From contig JBEKIU010000126.1 in NCBI GenBank assembly GCA_050011635.1, positions 1-12,602 on the forward strand: a DNA stretch of 12,602 nt, read 5' to 3'. A model generated the notes under the pieces. It had not been told where the DNA came from, made no database searches, and saw nothing but the letters and a program-made list of their open reading frames with translations. Below are positions 1 to 7,799 of the stretch, piece by piece; the first letter of the stretch is position 1, and each line of letters begins with the position of its first letter. Both the position numbers and the translations under genes were made by a program. Source of the DNA: Bog-756 sp050011635 (lineage in GTDB: Bacteria; Actinomycetota; Acidimicrobiia; Acidimicrobiales; RAAP-2).

Positions 1-35
1 GTCATTCCCGTTGCCGGCCCGGAGGCGTCAATACT

Positions 36-686
36 GTGTCCATGGACGACCTGGCGCTCTTCGATCTGGACAACACACTTCTCGATCGGGAGAAGGCATT
101 TCGGATCTGGAGCGGGCGGTTCGTCGAGTCGCACGGCCTGGACCGGGATGCGGTGGAAGTGATCAGGCAATTGGACGGGGATGGCCTTGCTCCCCGGGAG
201 CAGTTCCTCGCCGACCTCCGTCGGGCGTTCGACATCTCCACAGGAGTCGACGTCCTACTGGAGAACTATTACGACGAGTACCCCTCCTTCTTTTCGGTCG
301 AGCCCGAAACCCTGGCCGCGATCAGAACACTGCGCGGGAACGGCGTCAAGGTCGGGGTCGTCACGAACGGGCCTCCCACCCAATGGGCGAAGATCGAAGC
401 AGCCGGGCTCGCCGGCGAGGTCGATGCCGTCTGCATCTCAGCGGTCGTGGGCGCGTGGAAGCCGGATGTGGCGATCTTCGAAGCGGCTGCCCGCGCCTGC
501 CGCGTCCCTCTCGCCGGTTGGATGGTGGGGGACTCCGCCGATGCTGACATGGTCGGCGGACGCCGGGCCGGGCTGAAGACCATCTGGATGGCCCGGGGCC
601 GGGCGTGGCAACCGGGAGACTGCTCCCCGGATTTCACCGTGGCGACCATCCCCGAGGCGGTGGACATCATCGTCCGATCGGGGTGA
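36..686 (+). CDS. HAD-family hydrolase (phosphatase-like)
   Basis: A 216-residue protein of the haloacid dehalogenase superfamily, which usually hydrolyses small phosphate esters in the cytoplasm through an aspartyl-phosphate intermediate. All four HAD motifs are visible: motif I FDLDNT with nucleophile Asp10 and acid/base Asp12; motif II VVTNG with Thr110; motif III Lys142 in WKPD; motif IV GDSADAD with Asp166 and Asp171. The segment between motifs I and II is about 95 residues and helical-looking, as in a C1-cap HAD of the phosphoglycolate phosphatase / YjjG type. The GTG start at 36 follows GGAGG at 21-25 with a 10-base gap; an in-frame ATG at 42 is also possible. The gene converges on the GGDEF-EAL gene with only 15 bases between stops. 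Family assignment is secure; the substrate cannot be read from sequence. Confidence 0.9.
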   Translation: MSMDDLALFDLDNTLLDREKAFRIWSGRFVESHGLDRDAVEVIRQLDGDGLAPREQFLADLRRAFDISTGVDVLLENYYDEYPSFFSVEPETLAAIRTLRGNGVKVGVVTNGPPTQWAKIEAAGLAGEVDAVCISAVVGAWKPDVAIFEAAARACRVPLAGWMVGDSADADMVGGRRAGLKTIWMARGRAWQPGDCSPDFTVATIPEAVDIIVRSG

Positions 687-701
687 GGGCGGGCGGGGAG
701 G

Positions 702-2636
702 CTAGTGCGGGGAGCTCAATCCTGAAGAGAGCCAGGTCAGACGATTGCCCAGTTCCTGAGCGCTTGTCGGCCGACCGTAGTAGAAGCCTTGGACGATATG
801 GCAACCCAGTTGGTCGAGGATCTCGACCTGCGCGGCGGTTTCCGCCCCTTCGACGATCACATCGAGATCGAGTGCGTTGGCAATGCCGACGATGGCACGG
901 AGCAATGCCAGCGCCTGGTGATCAGCGCCGAGCGGATCGACGAAGCTCCTGTCGACCTTCAGGATATCGATGGGTAGATCGCGGAGGTAGGCCAGTGACG
1001 AGTAGCCCGTGCCGAAGTCGTCAATGGCGATTCGGACCCCGAGCCTTCGAAGTTCCTGCAGCTGGCGTCTCGCTTGTTGGGTGTCGGCCATCATGATCCG
1101 TTCCGTGATCTCCAGCACCAAGAGCTTTCCCGGGAGCCCGGACTCGCCGAGGGCCCTGTCCACCCGACCGATGAGATCTGCTGAGAACATTTCGGGAGCC
1201 GAAAGGTTCACGGCAATCGAAAACGCTCGCGCCGGATCGATCATCTGCCACTCCTTGGCCTGGATGCAGGCTCTGCGCAAGATCCAGTCGCCGAGCGGCT
1301 CCATCAGACCCATCTCCTCGGAGACGGAAAGGAACGACTCCGGGGTGAGCAGGCCGCGCTGCGGGTGACGCCAGCGCAAGAGCGCTTCTGCCCCGATGAT
1401 GACATTGGTGGCCGAGTGGACGACCGGCTGGTAGTGGACCTCGAATTGATCCTGATCCAGTGCATCTCTCAGCTCGGTTTCGAGTTCGAGGCGCCTCACC
1501 ATGCGGTCGTGCATGGACCCTTCGTAGATTGCAATCCGATTCCGGCCGGCCGATTTTGCCTCCGACATCGCCCGATCCGCGTCGCGCAGGACGGATTCTG
1601 CGGTGGCCGGCGGGACGACCTCGACGATGCCGATGCTTGCCGTGATCGCCACGCGTCCCCGGCTGAGCGCGTATGGTTCGCTCAGAGCGGAGAGCAACGT
1701 GTGGGCCAGCGCTGTGGCGTCACCCATCGTGCTTCCTTCGAGGAGGGCCACGAATTCGTCTCCGCCCAGGCGAGCGGCCAGATCACCTCGGCCAAGGGCT
1801 GATCGCAGACGTTTGCCCACGGCAATCAGGAGCTCGTCTCCGGCGGCATGGCCGTAGGTCTCGTTGATCACCTTGAAACCGTCCAGATCGATGAAGAGCA
1901 GTGCCGAACCGGAAGCACCGTCCACCCTCTCGATCCGGTCCGAGAGGTGCAGGCGGCTCCCCAATCCGGTCAGGACATCGGTGTTGGCCTGGACGATCAG
2001 ACGCTTCGTCTTCACCCTGGCCCGCTCTGTCCGGGCGGCGAGAACCTCCGACATCAGCAGCCAGATGCCGATCGTCAGGAAGAGTCTCACCCCCAACTCG
2101 GCCGTCCACGGTCGTTGCACGACGACCCAGGCCGGGCCGACCACCAGGACGAAGAGGGGACCAACCCCCCGTGCCTGGGTCAATCCGATGTAGACGAAGA
2201 CCAAGGTGAGGAAGCCTGAATAGTCGACGGCGCCGCCGCCGTTGGGGAGCGCCGAGAGGGCCACCTCGCTGATCACGAGGAGGACGGGGAAGCTGAGGAG
2301 CAGGAGCCTCTTGGTGGTGCCATCGAGGAGGGCCAGCACGATGAGATCCAACACCGCCGTCGCTCCGGCAATGGCCGCCACGGCTCCGTGGTCCTCATGT
2401 CCGAGATGCAGGAATGCATCGGCTCCGATGACGATCAGGCAGAACGCAGCGACGAGTCCGAAGCCGAGCACCACGTCCTGCTCACCTGGACGGGCAGCGC
2501 TGCGGATCCCGACAGTGCGCAACAATCGGCGAGGTCCCGTCGTGTTCCCTTGCCCGGGAGGCAAACGCTGATCCGAGTTCATTGCCGCGTCGGGTCGCTC
2601 ACTGCGGTGATGTTCATTCGAGGCCATCGCTTGCAT
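702..2636 (-). CDS. Membrane GGDEF-EAL protein (c-di-GMP synthase/phosphodiesterase)
   Basis: A 644-residue cyclic-di-GMP turnover enzyme. About six hydrophobic helices lie between residues 54 and 203 and probably act as a membrane sensor; I cannot name that domain. The GGDEF domain (about 215-375) has Asp250 in FIDLD, the YGH and GDELL motifs, and an intact GGDEF at 291-295. The EAL domain (about 385-630) has EALLRW from Glu417, Asn477, Glu509, IDDFGTGYSS with Asp539/Asp540, Lys560, Glu596 and Gln616, so both active sites look complete. The inhibitory I-site, normally RxxD five residues before GGDEF, reads GRGD at 282-285; the Arg is missing at the expected place, although an Arg sits one residue later. 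Three in-frame ATGs (2636, 2627, 2582) precede the membrane part and none has a clear Shine-Dalgarno sequence, so the start is uncertain. It is the second gene of an operon with the PilZ gene. Confidence 0.95.
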   Translation of the reverse strand: MQAMASNEHHRSERPDAAMNSDQRLPPGQGNTTGPRRLLRTVGIRSAARPGEQDVVLGFGLVAAFCLIVIGADAFLHLGHEDHGAVAAIAGATAVLDLIVLALLDGTTKRLLLLSFPVLLVISEVALSALPNGGGAVDYSGFLTLVFVYIGLTQARGVGPLFVLVVGPAWVVVQRPWTAELGVRLFLTIGIWLLMSEVLAARTERARVKTKRLIVQANTDVLTGLGSRLHLSDRIERVDGASGSALLFIDLDGFKVINETYGHAAGDELLIAVGKRLRSALGRGDLAARLGGDEFVALLEGSTMGDATALAHTLLSALSEPYALSRGRVAITASIGIVEVVPPATAESVLRDADRAMSEAKSAGRNRIAIYEGSMHDRMVRRLELETELRDALDQDQFEVHYQPVVHSATNVIIGAEALLRWRHPQRGLLTPESFLSVSEEMGLMEPLGDWILRRACIQAKEWQMIDPARAFSIAVNLSAPEMFSADLIGRVDRALGESGLPGKLLVLEITERIMMADTQQARRQLQELRRLGVRIAIDDFGTGYSSLAYLRDLPIDILKVDRSFVDPLGADHQALALLRAIVGIANALDLDVIVEGAETAAQVEILDQLGCHIVQGFYYGRPTSAQELGNRLTWLSSGLSSPH

Positions 2637-2662
2637 CGGTGTGGTTTCCAGCGCCTGAGCCG

Positions 2663-2986
2663 CTACCAGGCGACCTGGAGCTCCGCAAAGGAGTCGAGAT
2701 AGGCGCGCTCACCGTCAGTGAGATCGACGAACTCGATCCCTGCCCTCAGGCGGTTGTCCCGCCCCAGCCCGACGTTGCGAAGCTCTCCGCGGAGATGAAC
2801 GGCAAGGAGCAGGCGACCTCCGACGATCTCGTCCTCTCTGGTCTCCGAAAGCTCGAGGCCGGCACCTGCTGATGACACGTCGAGAACCCGGCAGTCACGC
2901 CACCGGTGCTCGGGGTCATGTTCGAACATGAACTTGCCCCGCCAGTCTGTGAACTGTCGAGGTACGAGCCTTCGAATCTGTTCCAT
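2663..2986 (-). CDS. PilZ-domain protein (c-di-GMP receptor)
   Basis: A 107-residue single-domain protein. It carries the two PilZ signature elements for binding cyclic di-GMP: RxxxR as R6-LVP-R10 and DxSxxG in the stretch VLDVSSAGAGLEL. The rest alternates short beta-like strands, fitting a PilZ barrel, and there is no signal peptide or membrane segment. The ATG at 2986 follows AGAGG (2993-2997 on the complement) at a usual distance, which decides the start against an overlapping ATG at 2991 in another frame. The gene sits 26 bases upstream of the GGDEF-EAL gene on the same strand, so the pair likely forms one transcript encoding a c-di-GMP enzyme and a receptor. The output it controls is not visible here. 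Confidence 0.88.
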   Translation of the reverse strand: MEQIRRLVPRQFTDWRGKFMFEHDPEHRWRDCRVLDVSSAGAGLELSETREDEIVGGRLLLAVHLRGELRNVGLGRDNRLRAGIEFVDLTDGERAYLDSFAELQVAW

Positions 2987-3148
2987 CGCATACCTCTAAC
3001 CGAGAGGGCTCCCGCCCCTGGTCCTGCCTGAGCAGCGGCCAGGTGCGACGCACCGAGGCGCCACCCGGACGGATGGTCCCTCAGTTGTCCTTATCGGCAT
3101 CGGCACTGGACTCCTGAAGTCGATTTCCGGCAATTCCAAACCAGCAAC

Positions 3149-3162
3149 GTGAAATGGTTCAC
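3149..3162. repeat. Short perfect dyad GTGAA-N4-TTCAC
   Basis: A 14-base inverted repeat with 5-base arms and a 4-base centre, in the comparatively AT-rich stretch between the pilZ start (2986) and the DinB-family stop (3196). It could be an operator for the c-di-GMP operon or part of a weak transcript end for the DinB-family gene. No T-run follows it on either strand. The arms are short enough to occur by chance. Confidence 0.2.
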
Positions 3163-3195
3163 GACCCTGCATCGGCGGTGGACCCCTGCTTCCCC

Positions 3196-3672
3196 CTACC
3201 TGCCCGTGTCACCGTCGATCAGCTCGCGCAGGATATCGGCGTGGCCTGCATGGCGGGCGGTCTCCTCCAACAGATGCATGAGGACCCATCGAAGGCTGAC
3301 TGGTCCCTCACCACCCGCGTCCCGACAGCGGGTGTCAAGGCTCGGAGTCGATGCCACAACGGCATCAGTGCGCGGCCAGACCTCCCGGTAGGCGGCGACA
3401 GCGGAGGGAACCGTGTCCTCCGGTCGGACCTTGTCGTCGTCTATGGCGACGTCATGACCGGCGAAGCGATGGAGGATCCAAAGGGCTTCGGCCCGGGCCA
3501 TGTGCCGGACGAGCCAGAGGAGGCTGGTCCCACTGGCCACCGGTGACGTCCGGGCACCTTCCTCGCTCACCCCGCTGACCTTCCTGATGAGGGAGTTGCG
3601 CTGGTAGTGCAACAGCGCCAGCAGTGTCTCCCGTTCACTTCCCTCGAGCCGGGGCGGCTTCTGGTCGACCAC
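3196..3672 (-). CDS. DinB / DUF664-family protein
   Basis: A 158-residue protein of the DinB-like four-helix-bundle superfamily, DUF664 branch, common in actinobacteria; some members are thiol-dependent (mycothiol-type) S-transferases. Visible signs are the first-helix pattern ERETLLALLHYQRNSLIRKV, the VRHMARAE segment with His57 as a candidate metal ligand, and the C-terminal stretch RWVLMHLLEETARHAGHADI with His133, His141 and His144, characteristic of the family. The start is GTG at 3672; no strong ribosome binding site precedes it. It is divergent from the thioesterase-like gene, with about 150 bases of shared upstream DNA. Family membership is confident; reaction and substrate are unknown. 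Confidence 0.85.
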   Translation of the reverse strand: MVDQKPPRLEGSERETLLALLHYQRNSLIRKVSGVSEEGARTSPVASGTSLLWLVRHMARAEALWILHRFAGHDVAIDDDKVRPEDTVPSAVAAYREVWPRTDAVVASTPSLDTRCRDAGGEGPVSLRWVLMHLLEETARHAGHADILRELIDGDTGR

Positions 3673-3823
3673 GACAGGGATTCTATGTACCGGTCGGGGC
3701 TGTCAGTGGGGCTCCGACACGCCCCTGGCTCCGGTCGCCCTCCGCTCCCTTGGGGTGGGCGTACGTTACTGGGATGGGTATGGGATGCCCGGCTCGGGCC
3801 GGCCGCTGCTTGGGAGTCGCCCT

Positions 3824-4666
3824 GTGGTGAAGGACATCAGGGAGGGGCCTGCCGAGGAGTATTGGGACCGACTCCGGCGAATGATGGGTCCCGACGGTCT
3901 GATGACCTATTGGTACCTCGGGCGGGCGGTCAATCAGGACGAGGACTCCGACACCATGCGGATACGTCGCGACATGAGAAACGCGGCCGGTGGGCTCATG
4001 GCCGCACCCCTTGCCATCGCCGCGCCGGAGACGGGTGGGTGGCAGGACCGGGACGCGGTGCCCGCTCCCGTGGCGTACGGACTGCACATCATCGACTCGG
4101 CGAAGGACGTCGCCGAGGTACGCATCACCCGCTCCACCGTGCGCCGGGGCCGAAGGATGGGATTCAGCCGATCGGTGATCACCGACGCGTCCGATCCCGA
4201 ACGGACGATTGCCGTCACAACCGGCATCGGGGTAACGCTGGGTGAGGCGCCACCATCGTTCCAGCCGATCGACCTGCCGCCCGATATCCCCGACACTTAC
4301 GACCTGCCGCCCTTGCATGTGGTCTTCGGTGTGGGTCGAGATGCTGACGGCTGGCGGCTGCCACCGCTCGGGCCGTCGAACGCATCGACATCGGCATCGC
4401 TCCACCTCGGACCCATTCACATCGCATTCGAAGCGGCAGCGATGGAGTTGGCCGCGTCCTCGGCCGACACCGAGGCCCTCCAGATCGAGGATTGGGACAC
4501 CCACTTCGTCGCCCCCGGTCGGGTGGGACCCTTCCTGGTGAGAGCCGAGGCGAGCGCCGGACGAAGTCAGCGAGTTGTGGTGCACATGACACTGATGGAC
4601 GAGGGGGCCGACAGCGCCGTCGTCGCTTCCGGCGCCGCGGTATTCGGTATCGATCGATGTGGCTGA
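3824..4666 (+). CDS. Double-hotdog, PaaI/acyl-CoA thioesterase-like protein
   Basis: About 280 residues, reading as two hotdog folds in tandem. The first half has a GGLMAAPLAIAAPETG helix followed by strands ending in RSVITDASDPERTIAVTTGI, the usual end-of-hotdog pattern. The second half has a LGPIHIAFEAAAMELAA helix followed by WDTHFVAPGRVGPFLVRAEA and RVVVHMTLMDEG. That fits double-hotdog acyl-CoA thioesterase-like proteins; catalytic residues are not obvious, so activity is an inference. I prefer the GTG at 3824 (or 3827) because GGGAG lies at 3812-3816, 7 bases upstream. The frame is open back to a GTG at 3755 and an ATG at 3785, but that added N-terminus is Gly/Pro/Arg-rich, unlike protein of this family, and lacks a ribosome binding site. 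It precedes the phosphodiesterase gene by 84 bases on the same strand. Confidence 0.7.
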   Translation: MVKDIREGPAEEYWDRLRRMMGPDGLMTYWYLGRAVNQDEDSDTMRIRRDMRNAAGGLMAAPLAIAAPETGGWQDRDAVPAPVAYGLHIIDSAKDVAEVRITRSTVRRGRRMGFSRSVITDASDPERTIAVTTGIGVTLGEAPPSFQPIDLPPDIPDTYDLPPLHVVFGVGRDADGWRLPPLGPSNASTSASLHLGPIHIAFEAAAMELAASSADTEALQIEDWDTHFVAPGRVGPFLVRAEASAGRSQRVVVHMTLMDEGADSAVVASGAAVFGIDRCG

Positions 4667-4736
4667 GGGGCATCCGGCACCGGGGGAGCCGTTCCGGCTC
4701 CGGCCCGACGCCCGCCGGCGGCCGGTGCAGTACCTC

Positions 4737-4742
4737 TAGACT
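4737..4742 (+). promoter_or_regulatory. Probable -10 box (TAGACT) for a leaderless transcript
   Basis: TAGACT matches the actinobacterial TAnnnT -10 pattern and ends 8 bases before the ATG at 4751. No Shine-Dalgarno sequence precedes that ATG, which fits transcription starting at or next to the start codon. No convincing -35 is seen. Confidence 0.45.
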
Positions 4743-4750
4743 CCGGATCC

Positions 4751-6274
4751 ATGGAGTTGGCGCTGCGGAAGGGTGGTCCCGCACAACGGGAGCAGGCGCT
4801 CGGTGTGCTCCTCTCGAGTTCGCTCGAGCCCATCGTGGACCTGGTCGCGTGGTCACCCGCAACCGACACCTATGACGTGGCCTCTGCGCACGGCCACCTC
4901 CGGTTCCGCCGGGACCGGGGTCCGGACGGAGGAGATCGACAGCACGGGGGCTACGATGCCAGTCTGCTCGATGGTGAGAACCCTGTGGCCCGCCAGGATG
5001 CCTCGCACCTCGGGCAACTCGCAGAGGAGATGGCCGACCCCCATCCGAGTCGCCGGTCCAACTCCTACCCCCATGCGTTCGAACACCTCGCACAGCTCTT
5101 CGACCATCCCTCCGCCCCTGACCTCGTGGTCCTTCACAGTGCCTCGCATTACTGGGGAGACCGAGGTGGCCACCTCGGCGAGCACGGGTCGCTGGGTGTG
5201 GTGCAAGCTCGGGCACCTTTCATCGCCGCCGGAGCCGGAGTGCAGGCACTCGGAGTGGTCGATGTCTCCTGCCGCCTGGTCGATGTGGCGCCGACCGTCC
5301 TCGAGCTTCTCGGCTGCCCGGGCCCATCGCCGTCCCAACCCTCGGTCAGACTCATCGGCCAGGACGGCGAGATCGTCCGTGACGTTGTTGCACGACCAGG
5401 CGGGGCGAGTCACGTCGTCGCCTTCCTGCTCGACGGGACGAATCCGAATGTGCTGTACGACCTGGCCGACCGGGGCGAGGCCCCCAATGTCGCCCGCCTG
5501 ATGCAGATGGGCACCGTCCATCGCTACGGTGCCGTCGCCTCCCTCCCGACGGTGACCCTGGCCAACCACACCTCGATCCTGACGGGGCGCCATCCGGGTC
5601 ACCATGGGATCCTTCACAACGCCTGGATCGATCGGGCCAGCGGACATCAGGTCGTGACCAACTCGCCGACCACCTGGTCGACGTCCATGTCCTGGCTACG
5701 TCCCGGTGTCGAGACCATCCACGATGCCGTACACAGGGGGCTTCCGGGGTCCGTCACGATATCGATCAACGAACCCTGTGACGTGGGTGCCGACTACTCC
5801 ATCTTCGATCTGATGCGGAACGGCGAGCCCATCGACCGTCCACCCCCCACGGACGAGCTCCCCGACGCAACGTCGCGCTTCGTCCGGCCGAGCAAGGATT
5901 ACCGGTGGTCCTCGCTGATCGATCACACTGCCGTCGAGCAGTTCTGCGGGATCTGGGGAGGCAGCTACCGGGGGAGAGAGTGGTCGGTGCCCACGTTCAG
6001 CTGGATGAACTTCACCCTGACCGATGCGGCCTTCCACGAGGGCGGGCCGTACTCGGAGATGGCGGCGGCTTCTGTCCGGGACACCGACGGGCGCATCGGC
6101 CATGCCCTCGAAGCCGTCGAACGCGCCGGGGTCTTCGACAGCACCGCCTTTCTCCTGGTCGCCGACCACGGGATGCAGCTCGCCGATCCGAGTGTGACCG
6201 GAGACTGGGACGCGGCCCTCGCCGAAGCCGGGGTGCCGGTGCGAGACGAAGGCTACGGATTCCTCTACCTCTGA
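4751..6274 (+). CDS. Alkaline-phosphatase-superfamily phosphodiesterase, apparently circularly permuted
   Basis: A 507-residue protein of the alkaline phosphatase / nucleotide pyrophosphatase-phosphodiesterase superfamily, expected to hydrolyse phosphate mono- or diesters with two metal ions. Ligands seen: Asp228 in FLLDGTNP, nucleophile region PTVTLANHTS (Thr267 or Thr269), Asp425 and His429 in TDAAFHEGGPYS, Asp472-His473 in VADHGM. In the usual family order a last His ligand, then a VDxAPTxxxLLG motif, follow ADHGM. Here the protein stops 35 residues after ADHGM at YGFLYL, and the missing part is found at the N-terminus: GGHLGEHGSLG with His141/His145, ARAPFIAAGAGV, and VDVAPTVLELLG from residue 177. 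This is a circular permutation of the usual order. No signal peptide or membrane segment is seen, so it appears cytoplasmic. It sits between the thioesterase-like gene and surE. Superfamily is confident, substrate unknown. Confidence 0.85.
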   Translation: MELALRKGGPAQREQALGVLLSSSLEPIVDLVAWSPATDTYDVASAHGHLRFRRDRGPDGGDRQHGGYDASLLDGENPVARQDASHLGQLAEEMADPHPSRRSNSYPHAFEHLAQLFDHPSAPDLVVLHSASHYWGDRGGHLGEHGSLGVVQARAPFIAAGAGVQALGVVDVSCRLVDVAPTVLELLGCPGPSPSQPSVRLIGQDGEIVRDVVARPGGASHVVAFLLDGTNPNVLYDLADRGEAPNVARLMQMGTVHRYGAVASLPTVTLANHTSILTGRHPGHHGILHNAWIDRASGHQVVTNSPTTWSTSMSWLRPGVETIHDAVHRGLPGSVTISINEPCDVGADYSIFDLMRNGEPIDRPPPTDELPDATSRFVRPSKDYRWSSLIDHTAVEQFCGIWGGSYRGREWSVPTFSWMNFTLTDAAFHEGGPYSEMAAASVRDTDGRIGHALEAVERAGVFDSTAFLLVADHGMQLADPSVTGDWDAALAEAGVPVRDEGYGFLYL

Positions 6275-6438
6275 TTCGGTTGCTTGGCATCGATGCAGGC
6301 TGTTGTCATTGAAATTGGCCCCCGTTTCCACTGCGGTCAGGTCCTGTTCATCTTCGATTGCTAGGGTTCGGCCGTGGGCCCACGCACGTTCACCGTCGAT
6401 CATCGGGCAATCCTCTTGCCGGCGATCGGAGCGTGACC

Positions 6439-7236
6439 ATGCGAGTCCTCATTACCAACGACGACGGGATCGAAAGCCCCGGTCTCAGGTCACTCGCAGA
6501 CATGGCCCGGTTGCGCGGTCATGATGTCCTGGTCGCAGCTCCCTGCTGGGATGCCAGTGGGTCAAGTGCCTCGGTGACCGGAGTAAGCCAGATCGGCGAG
6601 GTCGTCGCTGAATCACGGGAGTGGGAAGGTTGGGCCAAAGACACCATCAGGGCGGTGGATGCAACTCCTGCCCTGATCGTGTTCTACGCCCTGCATGAGA
6701 AGTTCGGCCAGCGCCCCGATGTCGTCCTGTCCGGAATCAACCGAGGCGCAAATACCGGGCGATCCATCCTCCACTCCGGGACCGTCGGAGCCGCCTTCAC
6801 CGCCTATCAACAGGACTGTCCCGCTCTTGCCGTGTCATCATCAGTGTTGGATTTGGCCGCATCCGATCCAATCCATTGGGAGAGCGCCGCGTCTATCGCC
6901 GGACTCCTCTTCGATTGGTTGATCGACGAGCAACCACGGGCAGTCCTCAACTGCAACGTACCGGATCGGCCTCTCGAGGAAATCCTCGGTCTACGGGTTG
7001 GCGGGTTGGCTCACATCGGAGCAGCGCAGACATCGGTGACTGAAGAGAAGGGCACGCCGGTGCGGGTCACCCTGGGCGGCGAGGACGAGAGCGCCGAAGT
7101 CGAGTCCGATGCCGCGCTCCTCCAGCGGGGATTCGCCTCTGTCACCGCGCTTCGCCCGATTGTCGAGGACTCGACGATCGATCTCAACGGAGTCCTCGGC
7201 TCCGCCGACTTTCGATCTGCTCTGGCCCAGCGTTGA
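6439..7236 (+). CDS. surE: 5'/3'-nucleotidase SurE
   Basis: A 265-residue SurE-family phosphatase, which removes phosphate from nucleoside 5'- and 3'-monophosphates using a divalent metal in the cytoplasm. The N-terminal signature MRVLITNDDGIESPGL gives metal ligands Asp8 and Asp9; Ser40 (in DASGSSASVT) and Asn101 in SGINRGANTG complete the expected set. The following HSGTVGAA matches the usual YSGTVGAA with His for Tyr. The C-terminal ESDAALLQRGFASVTALRP resembles the usual family ending. The ATG at 6439 follows GGAG at 6428-6431 with a 7-base gap; an upstream in-frame TTG at 6358 is unlikely. It lies 164 bases after the phosphodiesterase gene on the same strand and may or may not be cotranscribed. 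The length is normal for the family. Confidence 0.93.
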   Translation: MRVLITNDDGIESPGLRSLADMARLRGHDVLVAAPCWDASGSSASVTGVSQIGEVVAESREWEGWAKDTIRAVDATPALIVFYALHEKFGQRPDVVLSGINRGANTGRSILHSGTVGAAFTAYQQDCPALAVSSSVLDLAASDPIHWESAASIAGLLFDWLIDEQPRAVLNCNVPDRPLEEILGLRVGGLAHIGAAQTSVTEEKGTPVRVTLGGEDESAEVESDAALLQRGFASVTALRPIVEDSTIDLNGVLGSADFRSALAQR

Positions 7237-7544
7237 CACGTTCTGTCCCCAACGAGGCGCCGCCGAAAGCGCCAAGCGGGTCACACGGACCCTGAGCCTG
7301 TCTCACGCTGTCCTCGTCGACCTCTGCTCTCCGGAGGGTCTCGACGGAACATGGAACACCGCCACGCCGGCGTGCCGGGGGATTCGGCGGCCAGCGTGGC
7401 GGCATTCCTGCCCCAGCGCTTCCAGAGCCCGTGGCGCGTTGCTCTGTAGCTACGAGTTCTTCTATCAGGTCAAACGAAACAGCAACGTCACAGAACCCTT
7501 ACCTGCCGATGAACGTTTCATGGCAGCACCTTCAACCCAGATGG
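7237..7544. other. 308-base intergenic stretch with palindromes, no gene seen
   Basis: Between the surE stop and the stop of the minus-strand small protein (convergent genes). I find no convincing coding frame. The stretch contains a perfect 12-base palindrome CACGCCGGCGTG at 7363-7374, and a 9-base inverted repeat CCGCCACGC (7359-7367) with GCGTGGCGG (7394-7402) that encloses most of it. These could fold as a transcript-end structure for surE, though no T-run follows. The last 100 bases are visibly richer in A and T than the surroundings. Confidence 0.5.
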
Positions 7545-7799
7545 TCAGTTGACGAACGACCGATCCTTGTCGGGACGGCATCTCTGCAGGTGCTCAGCGC
7601 CGGCTTCCGACACCGATACGAACCGGCTCAGTCCCGGTTCATGATGGCGCTCGATATAGCCGCGGTCGTTTGCCTCTTCCCACACGGGCAGCCGGGGGCA
7701 CGATGTTCGCCATGCGTCGAGCACCTCATCGTAGGGACGCGGGTCGGGACCCAACCACTCCAGCAGGTCGAGGATCAGGGTGTCCACGGTGTCGGTCAT
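7545..7799 (-). CDS. Small conserved protein, AWRTSCPRLPVWEEA type
   Basis: An 84-residue cytoplasmic protein without signal or membrane segment. It opens with a short helix (TLILDLLEWLGP), then RPYDEVLDAWRTSCPRLPVW, then EEANDRGYIERHHEPG and a strand-like SRFVSVSEAGAEHL. From memory, proteins with this Trp/Cys/Pro-rich core are widespread and uncharacterised in bacteria; the layout (helix, helix, wing-like strands, AG-x-x-L end) resembles a small winged-helix unit, which is an inference. The ATG at 7799 follows AGGAG (7805-7809 on the complement) at 5 bases, so the start is secure. It diverges from the DUF1801 gene across about 215 bases. Confidence 0.75.
   Translation of the reverse strand: MTDTVDTLILDLLEWLGPDPRPYDEVLDAWRTSCPRLPVWEEANDRGYIERHHEPGLSRFVSVSEAGAEHLQRCRPDKDRSFVN

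Noticed and set aside
3755..3823. N-terminal extension of the thioesterase-like gene from GTG 3755
   Set aside because: No ribosome binding site; the added residues are Gly/Pro/Arg-rich and not hotdog-like, while GTG 3824 has GGGAG at 7 bases.
3683..4585. Long minus-strand open frame opposite the thioesterase-like gene
   Set aside because: Its translation is His/Arg/Gly-rich low-complexity sequence typical of the antisense of high-GC genes; the plus frame has recognisable hotdog motifs.
4215..5216. 1-kb minus-strand open frame across the thioesterase-like and phosphodiesterase genes
   Set aside because: It spans two real plus-strand genes, is Arg/Pro-rich and shows no domain pattern.
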